Origin: Methylovirgula sp.
GTDB lineage: Bacteria > Pseudomonadota > Alphaproteobacteria > Rhizobiales > Beijerinckiaceae
NCBI GenBank assembly: GCA_031291555.1
Contig: JARLIV010000275.1
Coordinates: forward strand, 1-33,406
DNA: 33,406 nucleotides
Reading direction: 5' to 3'
Position numbers and translations under genes: made by a program. Positions 9,703-17,262 of the stretch are shown piece after piece (position 1 is the first letter of the stretch; every line of letters begins with the position of its first letter). Under the pieces are notes generated by a model, which did no database searches, was not told the DNA's origin, and worked only from the letters and a program-made list of their open reading frames with translations.

Positions 9703-10632
9703 TTAGTCCGGTGAACATCCCCTCACTTGCTCTCCTCGTTGGCAAACGATCATGGCGTCCCGGATCTGGTTGCCGATGTCGACCATCGAGCCCGGGCTGT
9801 GCGGCAGCAGAATCACCTTCGCGCCGGATTGGATGCCAATCTCCCGGATCGTGTCGAAATATTGCGTCATCAGCAGCGTGCGCAGCACTTCGGCGGGCGA
9901 TGTCTGGGCCGCCGAGGCGAGGCTCGCCACAGAATCATTGAGGCCGGCGACGATGGCCTTGCGCTGATCGGCGATGCCTTTTCCCTGCAGCGCCTTCGAC
10001 TCTGCCTCGGCCTCTGCCGCCTTGACCGCCAGAATCTTGTTGGCCTCGGCCTTGGCCTGGGCGGCGAGCTGGAGGCGCGACTGCGCCTGGATCTCGTTCA
10101 TTGCGGCGACGACGGCGCTGTCAGGTTGCACGTCGACGACGAGCGAGCTTACGATTTCGAAGCCGTATTGCTGCATCAATTGCGACAGATGCTGCGTTAC
10201 CGCCTGAGCGACATCGTCTTTCCGCTCAAAAACCTCATCGAGCGTCATGGCCGGAATTTTCGAGCGCGCGACGTCAAGCACATAGGCCTGGATCTGTGCC
10301 TTGGCATCCGACAGCGTGTAATATGCCTCGCGCTCCCGGCCCGCGACGACGCGGTAATTGACGGCGATATTGACCTTCACGAAAACATTGTCCTTGGTCT
10401 TCGTATCGGCCGTAATGGTGTTCTGTTCGATCTTCAGCGACAGGATCGCCGCCAGCCGGTCGATATAGGGGAATTTGAGGTGCAGGCCGGGCTGGACGAC
10501 GCGGTGGAACCTGCCGAACCGCTCGATGATTCCCGCATGCGCCTGCTGGATCGTGAAGATCGATCGCAGGATCGGGATGAACACGATGAAGGCGAAGACG
10601 AGCAGCAGGACGCCGAAAATTTCTTCGATCAT
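9703..10632 (-). CDS. SPFH/band 7 (stomatin-like) membrane protein
   Basis: A 309-residue SPFH-domain protein of the stomatin/HIR type. These proteins form oligomeric membrane-bound cages linked to protease control and lipid microdomains. There is one N-terminal membrane segment (about 5-22), then FTIQQAHAGIIERFGRFHRV, QPGLHLKFPYIDRL and the band 7 core ending about residue 180. A helical alanine/glutamate-rich stretch follows (AQAKAEANKILAVKAAEAEA), then LLMTQYFDTIREIG. A GGGGAG ribosome binding site precedes MIEEIFGVLL. It lies 30 bases after the EamA gene and may share its transcript. No NfeD partner is adjacent. Confidence 0.88.
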   Translation of the reverse strand: MIEEIFGVLLLVFAFIVFIPILRSIFTIQQAHAGIIERFGRFHRVVQPGLHLKFPYIDRLAAILSLKIEQNTITADTKTKDNVFVKVNIAVNYRVVAGREREAYYTLSDAKAQIQAYVLDVARSKIPAMTLDEVFERKDDVAQAVTQHLSQLMQQYGFEIVSSLVVDVQPDSAVVAAMNEIQAQSRLQLAAQAKAEANKILAVKAAEAEAESKALQGKGIADQRKAIVAGLNDSVASLASAAQTSPAEVLRTLLMTQYFDTIREIGIQSGAKVILLPHSPGSMVDIGNQIRDAMIVCQRGEQVRGCSPD

Positions 10633-10662
10633 AACGTCTCCCCTTCGGCCGGCGGTCCGGCC

Positions 10663-11097
10663 TCAAAATTTATAGGCCACCAATATCGCGCCGAACGCCA
10701 TGAGAGCGACGCCCAGCCAATTCGCCAAGGTGAGCTTTTCACCCAGAAATATGACACCAAAAAGCGCGACAAGAACGACGCTCAGCTTGTCGATCGGCGC
10801 GACCTTGGCGGCCTCGCCGAGCTGGAGCGCGCGAAAATAGCAAAGCCAGGAGGCGCCGGTCGCCAGCGCCGAAAACGCAAGGAAAAGCAGGCTGCGGGCG
10901 GAGATAGAATTCAGCGGCTGCCATTGCCGCGCCGCGCTGACGACGGCGAGAGTCAGAAGCAGCACGAAAGCCGTCCGGATCAAAGTCGCAAAATTCGAAT
11001 TGATATTCTCAACACCAAGCTTGGCGAGGATCGCCGTCAGCGCGGCGAAAAAAGCCGAAAGCCCGGCCCAAACCTGCCACGAAAAGGCTGATTGCAT
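10663..11097 (-). CDS. EamA/DMT-family transporter, single-domain
   Basis: A 144-residue integral membrane protein with one EamA domain, half the length of the usual ten-span drug/metabolite transporters, so it probably acts as a dimer. About five hydrophobic helices are visible. Family stretches are SAFFAALTAILAKLGVENIN near the start, FRALQLGEAAKVAPIDKLSV, and the terminal GEKLTLANWLGVALMAFGAI. A GGGGGAG ribosome binding site precedes the ATG. The substrate is unknown. The length matches the well-known family of about 140-residue EamA proteins, so it is not a truncation. Confidence 0.88.
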   Translation of the reverse strand: MQSAFSWQVWAGLSAFFAALTAILAKLGVENINSNFATLIRTAFVLLLTLAVVSAARQWQPLNSISARSLLFLAFSALATGASWLCYFRALQLGEAAKVAPIDKLSVVLVALFGVIFLGEKLTLANWLGVALMAFGAILVAYKF

Positions 11098-11191
11098 CGT
11101 TCTCCCCCGTCAACGCGACGATTGCCGATCATGCGTTGGCAACACAGCTACGGCTGGCCGGCAGACGCCCGAACAACCGGGCCAAGACCGC

Positions 11192-12496
11192 TCACTTTTC
11201 CCGAAAAGCCAGCCTCATCGCGTCGAACACCGGCTCGACAAGAAATCCGAGGACGGTGCGTTCGCCGGTCGAAAAGATCACTTCCGCCGGCATACCAGCG
11301 CGCAGATGCCCCTTCATTTCGGCGGGAATGTCCGTATGGGAGAGCGCGATCTGCGCAAGAAAATAAGGCTGGCGCGTTGTCTCGTCGATCAGCCGATCCC
11401 GCGATATGGTCCCCACCTTTCCCAATATCACCGGAGTGCTCCGGGAATGGAAGGAGGGAAAGCGCACCTCGGCGACCATGTCGTCGCGGATATTGTCCAC
11501 GTCCACCGGCTGAACCTTCGCCTCGACGATCATTTGATCGTCCTGGGGTGCGATTTCCAGTAGGACATCGCCCGGCCGCAGCACCTGGCCGACGGTCGTC
11601 ACCTTCAGGTTTTGTACGGTTCCCGAGCGCGGCGCGAGGAGGATCGTGCGATGCAGCGAATCCGAAGCTACGCGCAAGCGGTCCGCGGCATCCGAAACCT
11701 TTTCGCGTACGCCCTCCAGCGAGGAGGCGACATCCTCCTCAAATTTCTGCTGCTGGGTCCGGATCTGAAGTTCAATGTCGGCAATGCTGTCGGCCGCCTT
11801 GGCCTTGTCGACATTATTACGCCCGAGAACGCCTTCAAGCCGTGCCTGCTCGCTTTCGAGCGCATCCCTGCGCGACTTTTCGACAAGTCCCCGCTCGGCC
11901 AGCGCGTTTATATCGACAAGCTCGTCGGAGATGAGAGCGAGCTGCTTCTCGGCCGCGGCGCGCTCGACCTTCAATCCTTCGATCTCGTCCCTCAGGATCG
12001 CCTCGCGATTCCGAAGAATCGAGGTTTGGTCATCGAGCGAAGCCCGCCGCTGCGCGAAGGTGGCGCGCTGATCCTCCAGAATCTGACTGACGCTTTGGAT
12101 ATTGCCGCGACCCAAAAGGTCCTGGGGAAAGGCGATCTGCGGCGCCCGATCGCGTTCGGCGAGCAGACGCGCCGCCTCTGCCCGCAGCGAATCGAACTGG
12201 TTTTGCAGAATATCGAGTTCGGCCTTCGCTTGCGTGTCGTCGAGACGGAAGAGGACGTCTCCCTTGCGGACCTCGGCGCCCTCTCGCGTATCGATCTCCC
12301 GGACGATGCCCCCCTCAAGATGCTGCACAAGCTGAAGACGCGTTTCATCCGCCACCGCACCCGCCGCCACGACAGCGCTGTCGATCTCGGACCACGCAGC
12401 CCAGGCGCCGACACCACCAAAGCAGGTCAGCACGACAATGTAGCCAAGCAGGGCGATCGGCTTGTAATTGCTTGAGTAGGGAGAAGGTTTGAGCAT
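11192..12496 (-). CDS. type I secretion membrane fusion protein (HlyD/PrtE family)
   Basis: The periplasmic adaptor of a type I secretion system, joining the ABC exporter to a TolC-like pore. It has a short cytoplasmic N-terminus, one membrane span (about 14-36), the half-lipoyl stretch VQHLEGGIVREIDTREGAEV, a long coiled coil (about 95-280), the second lipoyl half APRSGTVQNLKVTTVGQVLR, and a beta-barrel C-terminus. The length (434 residues) matches PrtE/PrsE proteins. The ATG at 12496 begins MLKPSPYSSNYKP; a TTG four codons upstream is possible, and neither has a clear ribosome binding site. It follows the ATPase gene by 29 bases. No TolC gene is present, so the outer-membrane part must be encoded elsewhere. 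Confidence 0.92.
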   Translation of the reverse strand: MLKPSPYSSNYKPIALLGYIVVLTCFGGVGAWAAWSEIDSAVVAAGAVADETRLQLVQHLEGGIVREIDTREGAEVRKGDVLFRLDDTQAKAELDILQNQFDSLRAEAARLLAERDRAPQIAFPQDLLGRGNIQSVSQILEDQRATFAQRRASLDDQTSILRNREAILRDEIEGLKVERAAAEKQLALISDELVDINALAERGLVEKSRRDALESEQARLEGVLGRNNVDKAKAADSIADIELQIRTQQQKFEEDVASSLEGVREKVSDAADRLRVASDSLHRTILLAPRSGTVQNLKVTTVGQVLRPGDVLLEIAPQDDQMIVEAKVQPVDVDNIRDDMVAEVRFPSFHSRSTPVILGKVGTISRDRLIDETTRQPYFLAQIALSHTDIPAEMKGHLRAGMPAEVIFSTGERTVLGFLVEPVFDAMRLAFREK

Positions 12497-12525
12497 CGCT
12501 GATCGCAATTCGCGAGGTGAAGGAA

Positions 12526-14292
12526 TCAGGCGGCCGACACGGGTTGCACCCTGCCGCGGCCGGTATCCGGGATGGCCACGACGCGGTTTTCGAGAAGCGC
12601 ATTCACGATCTGCTCACGCGGGCCCACGGCGTGAATTCGCCCGGCGTGCATAACTGCGATAAAATCGGCGAGCGAAAGAATATTCTGCTTGTGGCTGACG
12701 ATCACGACGCTGCGGCCGACCCGCTTCAGCGTCGCGATCGCCTGCAGAAGTGCCCTTTCGCCAAGAGAATCCAGGCTCGAATCCGGCTCGTCGAGCACGA
12801 CGAACGCCGGCAATCCGTAAAGCGCGCGGGCAAGCCCGATCAATTGCCGCTGACCGCCTGAGAGCGCATGCCCGCCCTCCCCGATCTGCGTATTATAGCC
12901 GTCGGCGAGCTGCTGGATCATTTCGTGCACACCGGCGATCTCCGCAGCGGCGATAATTTCCTTGGCGTCCGCATCCGGGGCAAAGCGCGAGATATTCTCG
13001 CCGACGGTTCCGGGGAAGAGTTCGACGTCCTGAGGAAGATAGCCGATGTTGTGGCCGAGATCGTCCGGATTCCAGTGGCTGAGTTCGGAACCGTCCAGCC
13101 GCACGGTTCCCGACGAGGGTGGCCAAACGCCAGTCATCACACGCAGAAGACTGGACTTGCCGGCGGCGCTCGGACCAACGAGGCCGAAAACGGCCCCGGC
13201 GGGAATGTCTAGCGTGACGTTGCTCAGGATCGGCGTGTGACGGCCGGGGGCATGCGCGCCGACGTTCTCAAACGTGATGCGACCGCGCGGATCGGGCAGC
13301 TTCAGAACGGCAGGCGCAGGAGGCGCATGTTGCAGCAGGCCGGTAAGGCGCCGGCGCGCTTCCCGCGTCGCGGTGAACTGCTTCCACTGGCCGATCGCGA
13401 TCTCGACCGGACTGAGCGCCTTGCCGACGATGATCGATGCCGCGATCATCATGCCCGGCGTCACCTGCCGCTGGATCACCAGATAGGCGCCAAGACCTAG
13501 GACAAGGCTCTGCAGGAACATCCGGGTGAAGCGCGTTGCGGAAATGACGACGCTGCTGTGGTCGCTCGCCAAGGATTGCCAATTCAGCGCGGCTTCGTGG
13601 TCCCCGGCCCAGCGCAGGCGCAGGCTCTCGGTCATGCCCATCGCCTGCAGAACTTCCGCATTCCGGAAGGTGCTGATCGCCCGAGTGGTCGCAACATGAG
13701 CGCTGCGCGAGGCCTGATCAAGAGAGCGCCGTGTCAGCCATTCGTTGGCGGCGGCGAGCGAAAAGGTGATGAGGCCCGCCGCGACGGCCAGAATGCCATA
13801 GAGCGGATTGAGGAAGAAAGCCGCGGCCAAATAGATCGGAACCCAGGGGATATCGCAACAGGCGAGAAGACCGGAACCCGTGTAGAATTCGCGGATCGTG
13901 TCGATGTCCTTGAGGCATTGGGCGTGGCGCGCCGAGGGCTGCAGGACACTCGCCTTTTGTACGGCGCGGAAGACATCCGCGCGAGCCGTCTGGTCGAACA
14001 GGACCCCCGACCTTATGAGCAGCTTGGCACGCAAGGCTTCGAGTGTGGCTGTCGTCGCGTAGATGAAACCGACGATCAGCGTCAGAGCTACGAGCGTGGC
14101 GAGATTCCGGCTCGTCAGCACGCGATCGTAAACCTGCAGCATGTAGATCGGCCCCGCGAGGCCGAAGAGATTGATGAAGAAGCCGAAGATAATCGCCGTC
14201 AGAAAGGCGGGCCGCGTCGCCCGCATCGCCAACTGGAGGGCATTGGCCCCGTCGTGGGGCTCGTCGCGCTGAATTTTTCCGTGGTACGTCAT
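12526..14292 (-). CDS. type I secretion system permease/ATPase (PrtD/PrsD family)
   Basis: The energising component of the type I system: a 588-residue fused permease and nucleotide-binding domain. Membrane helices fill about residues 28-290 (ending YLVIQRQVTPGMMIAASIIV). The ATPase has Walker A GPSAAGKS at 373-380, LSGGQRQ from 477, Walker B FVVLDEP at 497-503 and the switch His in VIVSHKQN. There is no N-terminal C39 peptidase or C39-like domain, so the substrate is exported unprocessed by a C-terminal signal. GGCGGAG precedes the ATG. It lies 163 bases after the metalloprotease gene on the same strand, which makes that protein the likely substrate. Confidence 0.94.
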   Translation of the reverse strand: MTYHGKIQRDEPHDGANALQLAMRATRPAFLTAIIFGFFINLFGLAGPIYMLQVYDRVLTSRNLATLVALTLIVGFIYATTATLEALRAKLLIRSGVLFDQTARADVFRAVQKASVLQPSARHAQCLKDIDTIREFYTGSGLLACCDIPWVPIYLAAAFFLNPLYGILAVAAGLITFSLAAANEWLTRRSLDQASRSAHVATTRAISTFRNAEVLQAMGMTESLRLRWAGDHEAALNWQSLASDHSSVVISATRFTRMFLQSLVLGLGAYLVIQRQVTPGMMIAASIIVGKALSPVEIAIGQWKQFTATREARRRLTGLLQHAPPAPAVLKLPDPRGRITFENVGAHAPGRHTPILSNVTLDIPAGAVFGLVGPSAAGKSSLLRVMTGVWPPSSGTVRLDGSELSHWNPDDLGHNIGYLPQDVELFPGTVGENISRFAPDADAKEIIAAAEIAGVHEMIQQLADGYNTQIGEGGHALSGGQRQLIGLARALYGLPAFVVLDEPDSSLDSLGERALLQAIATLKRVGRSVVIVSHKQNILSLADFIAVMHAGRIHAVGPREQIVNALLENRVVAIPDTGRGRVQPVSAA

Positions 14293-14455
14293 GGTCTCCG
14301 CCGACGTCTTGAATCGCGATCCGACGCTTGCTCACGCCCCGAACCAAACGCTCGGCTGTCCGAACCGATACTCGATTCTCCTGCGCAGGCAGAAGAGGCA
14401 CGATCGATGACGCTTACAGGGAGAACGCTTTGAGGGCCGCACCAAGCGAACGCGG

Positions 14456-15538
14456 TTACGCCAGTGCGGCACCCGCTGACGTCAGATGATAGCCCAAAGC
14501 TGCGACTTCGAGCAGATCGTCCGCAGAAAGCGTGTTCTTATACCCTGGCCAGGCAAAGGCGTTGAAGGGATCCTCGCCCGAGGACAGCGTGCCGGCCTGA
14601 GAGACCGACGAATACGAGGCCCAGTCGGCGATATCGCCGCCATATTTCGCGGCATTGTTGAAATTGCCCTCATGCGTCACGCCGCCGTTGGCGGAGAAGT
14701 ACCCTCCGTTTGCAGAGAGCGAGAGCACATTCGGCGAACTGTAGTTGAAGAGATCCAGCGGCGTGTATGTCTTGACTCCATTGTAGGTCACGGTTCCTTC
14801 CATCGCGACCCGCCCCATGACTTCGGTGATCTCGTGCTCCGCAACCGCCTGGAGGCTGAACTGCGTGCCGGATGTACTCATTGAGCTGTAATTCCAGGAA
14901 TAGCCCGTTCCGCTCAATGTGCTGAAGCCGATGTAGCCATCGACGGATGTGGTGCTGCCGCTGGTGCCGCTGATCAGGCCGAGCGCCTTCGCCTCCGCGC
15001 TGGTGACGAAGAACTGTCCGTTCGTCGGCTCGTTCGAAGCCGTGAACGTATAGCCGTCATTCGCGAGCGCATGCGTGACCGTCGAATAATTCGTCAGATA
15101 GCCGTAGCTTTCACTCTCGCCGAGGGCGCTGGGGGACAGAGAAGAGCCCGCGATCTCGCTCCAGCCGACGTTAATATAAACGATGTCCGTCGACGAGGCG
15201 GTGTAGTCGGAAACCAGGGTCTGCGCAGCCGCGATGACCGCTGATGTGAACCCGGACGGCGCATTGGCGACGGACTTGTCCCAGACAAGTTCAATCTCGA
15301 GCTTGCTCCCTGTCGCGCTCACCAGTGTCGGCGCGGGGGTCGCAGGTGCAGACGAGGTGGTATGAGAGTTGCTCGAACCAAAGGGGCCGTGCGATATCAG
15401 ACTCACCGGCGAAAGAGCGCCGGAATCATTCATCAGCAATTCCTGGCCAAGACCATGATTGGCGCTACCGGACGACAACGGCAGCACGCCAGCACCATGT
15501 CCATCGAGGTAGGAATGATCCAGAAACGGGAATGTCAT
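14456..15538 (-). CDS. NF038122-type metalloprotease, likely type I secretion substrate
   Basis: A 360-residue protein with the zinc-protease-like motif HEITEVMGR at 235-243, where a classical metzincin would have a third His in place of Glu239. This HExxxVMGR form is typical of the proteobacterial NF038122 family. The protein is rich in Ser, Gly and Thr and poor in Cys, has no cleavable signal peptide and no RTX nonapeptides, and ends DLLEVAALGYHLTSAGAALA; a hydrophobic tail of this kind fits a type I export signal. AGGAG precedes the ATG by 8 bases. The export genes follow directly on the same strand. Protease activity and secretion are inferred, not shown. Confidence 0.8.
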   Translation of the reverse strand: MTFPFLDHSYLDGHGAGVLPLSSGSANHGLGQELLMNDSGALSPVSLISHGPFGSSNSHTTSSAPATPAPTLVSATGSKLEIELVWDKSVANAPSGFTSAVIAAAQTLVSDYTASSTDIVYINVGWSEIAGSSLSPSALGESESYGYLTNYSTVTHALANDGYTFTASNEPTNGQFFVTSAEAKALGLISGTSGSTTSVDGYIGFSTLSGTGYSWNYSSMSTSGTQFSLQAVAEHEITEVMGRVAMEGTVTYNGVKTYTPLDLFNYSSPNVLSLSANGGYFSANGGVTHEGNFNNAAKYGGDIADWASYSSVSQAGTLSSGEDPFNAFAWPGYKNTLSADDLLEVAALGYHLTSAGAALA

Positions 15539-15627
15539 CTCGTTGGCTCCTGGCGCGATAACTGCTCAAGCATGAGCCGGGGCCGCAAAACGGCGGCGGT
15601 TTCGCGAATCTAAAACGCATCCTCTAA

Positions 15628-15656
15628 ATTTTGCTCGCGTTCTTGTCAGTTGACAA
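15628..15656 (-). promoter_or_regulatory. candidate promoter for metalloprotease operon
   Basis: Minus strand TTGTCA (15651-15656), 17 bases, then CAAAAT (15628-15633). The -35 lies inside the palindrome at 15642-15657, so a bound regulator would block polymerase. The predicted leader is about 85 bases. Confidence 0.35.
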
Positions 15657-15657
15657 G
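15642..15657. promoter_or_regulatory. perfect palindrome, candidate operator
   Basis: CTTGTCA-GT-TGACAAG is a perfect 7-bp inverted repeat with a two-base centre, the size and symmetry of a site for a dimeric helix-turn-helix regulator. It lies between the two divergent modules, close to the protease gene. No regulator gene is adjacent, and I saw no second copy in the window. Confidence 0.5.
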
Positions 15658-16002
15658 CGTAGGACCGCTCCGAGCCGTACGACACACGACATTGGTTAAA
15701 ATAGCTTTTCTGTCAGGCTTCCAATCAGTCTGATCAATTGCTGAATCGATTTACCTCAGCACGCCTTCGAGCGGCGAAGCGGGCCAAGACGCCCAGCTAT
15801 GGAATGGCATTCACCAGCCTTGAAGACGAACGCGAGAGGAGATGTTCAACGAACCAGCCTTCGTCCGTCCACCGGCGCAGGCATTAACCCGAATTTTACT
15901 CACATCCGAACTGCAACCTTGAATTTAATTCTCCTTCATATCTCACCCAAGACAATCCCGGCTCAAACAGATTTTCAAAATGCGTTTTCAAGCCGGTGGA
16001 AT

Positions 16003-17262
16003 ATGAGAGAATTTTTAGCACGCGCCGCGGTGGGGCCGCTCCCGCAAACCTTTGTCTTCCCCATTCACGTGCCTTGGACACGACTCGCCAAACTCGGCGG
16101 CGCGGCGGCCATTCTCGCCATCGGCACTTATGCGGTCTTGTCCGATCAATTCGCGATCGTTTCCGACAATGCTGTCGTTTCCGCATATACGATTTCACTG
16201 CGCACCCCAATTGACGGCCTTGTCGGCGGAAAGCCGATGAAAATCGGAGATCTTGTTCAGCGCAGTTCGCTCATCGCGACAGTTACCAACGACCGCGTCG
16301 ACGATCAGCACCTTGTCGATCTGCGCGCGCATCTTGCGCGGGCGCGCGCCGAACTCGCGGCCGTGTCGGCCGAAATGGAAGGCCTCAAAAGTCTCAGCGC
16401 GATCTTACAACAGCGGGCTGATGAGTATAAAGCGGCGAGCACCGCCCGGCTGCGCGGCTCCGTGACGGAGGCGCTGGATCTACTGGTTGCGCTGAACTAT
16501 CGCCGTGATGAAGCCAAACAAACGCTCGACCGCAGCTCGTCCCTGGCGGAACGCGGCTTTGCGTCGACAGCCGATCTCGATCGGGCAAAGGCCAATTTTG
16601 GGTCTCTGTTCAGCCAGGCGGCGGCGCAAAGCGGCCGGCTCGCCTCGCTCGAAGCGCAATTGGCGGCGATCAAGAACGGCATTGTGACCGAACCCGGCTC
16701 GACCGACGTCGCATATTCGCAACAGCGCGAGGATGAAATCGCCATCCGGATTCAGGATTTGATGCAACAGCGTCAGTTCATCGTCTCGGATGTCAACGAA
16801 ACCGCTACGCGTCTGGCAGAAGAGGAAGCCCAGGTCGCCAAGCTGCGCACGGCAACCACGCTCGCCCCGACCTCTGGCATGATCTGGAAAGTCAGCGCCT
16901 CGCCAGGCGAGCGTATCAACGCCGGCGAGCCGATCGCCGAGGTTGTCGATTGCGCCGCTGCTTTCATCATCGCGGATGTACCGCAGACGCGCGTGCCCGA
17001 TATCGAGGTCGGAAGCAAAGCCGAGTTCCTGATCTCGGGAGAGACTGCGAAAAGATATGGCCACGTTGTCTCCGTCACCAGTGACGCAACTGACGGAGAC
17101 CATAATCTCGCGGCCATGCCCTTCGAAGAAAGAGGCGCCACAGCAACCGTGCGCATTCAGATCGACGGCGACAAAGGGTGCTTTGTCGGCCGCAGGGCGC
17201 GCATTGTGCTCCCCTCGGACGGGCCAGGCCTCCTCACCCGCCTAATCAATTATCTGCCGTGA
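16003..17262 (+). CDS. HlyD-type periplasmic adaptor paired with glycan synthase (BgsB-like)
   Basis: A 419-residue membrane-anchored protein with one span (about 28-47), the half-lipoyl stretch NAVVSAYTISLRTPIDGLVG, a central coiled coil, the second half APTSGMIWKVSASPGERINA and a beta-barrel domain. The ATG at 16003 (MREFLARAAVGPLP) follows GGTGGA; the frame is open for 68 more codons upstream but these look non-coding. It overlaps the glycosyltransferase start by 4 bases (GTGA), so the two are translationally coupled. In Sinorhizobium meliloti an HlyD-like BgsB is paired with the synthase BgsA to make mixed-linkage beta-glucan, and Alg44/CrdA-type partners exist elsewhere. The adaptor role in polymer export is inferred from that. 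Confidence 0.85.
   Translation: MREFLARAAVGPLPQTFVFPIHVPWTRLAKLGGAAAILAIGTYAVLSDQFAIVSDNAVVSAYTISLRTPIDGLVGGKPMKIGDLVQRSSLIATVTNDRVDDQHLVDLRAHLARARAELAAVSAEMEGLKSLSAILQQRADEYKAASTARLRGSVTEALDLLVALNYRRDEAKQTLDRSSSLAERGFASTADLDRAKANFGSLFSQAAAQSGRLASLEAQLAAIKNGIVTEPGSTDVAYSQQREDEIAIRIQDLMQQRQFIVSDVNETATRLAEEEAQVAKLRTATTLAPTSGMIWKVSASPGERINAGEPIAEVVDCAAAFIIADVPQTRVPDIEVGSKAEFLISGETAKRYGHVVSVTSDATDGDHNLAAMPFEERGATATVRIQIDGDKGCFVGRRARIVLPSDGPGLLTRLINYLP

Larger units (their letters stand above)
15539..16002. promoter_or_regulatory. divergent control region between protease and glycan modules
   Basis: This 464-base gap separates two divergent modules. It contains a perfect palindrome (15642-15657), a possible minus-strand promoter overlapping it (15628-15656), and the AT-richer stretch 15690-15710. 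The open frame of the right-hand gene extends back to 15799, but that part encodes no recognisable sequence. No small gene is convincing here. Confidence 0.45.

Noticed and set aside
10663-11097. EamA gene as a truncated pseudogene
   Set aside because: Single-domain EamA proteins of about 140 residues form a normal family, and the gene has a good start and ribosome binding site.
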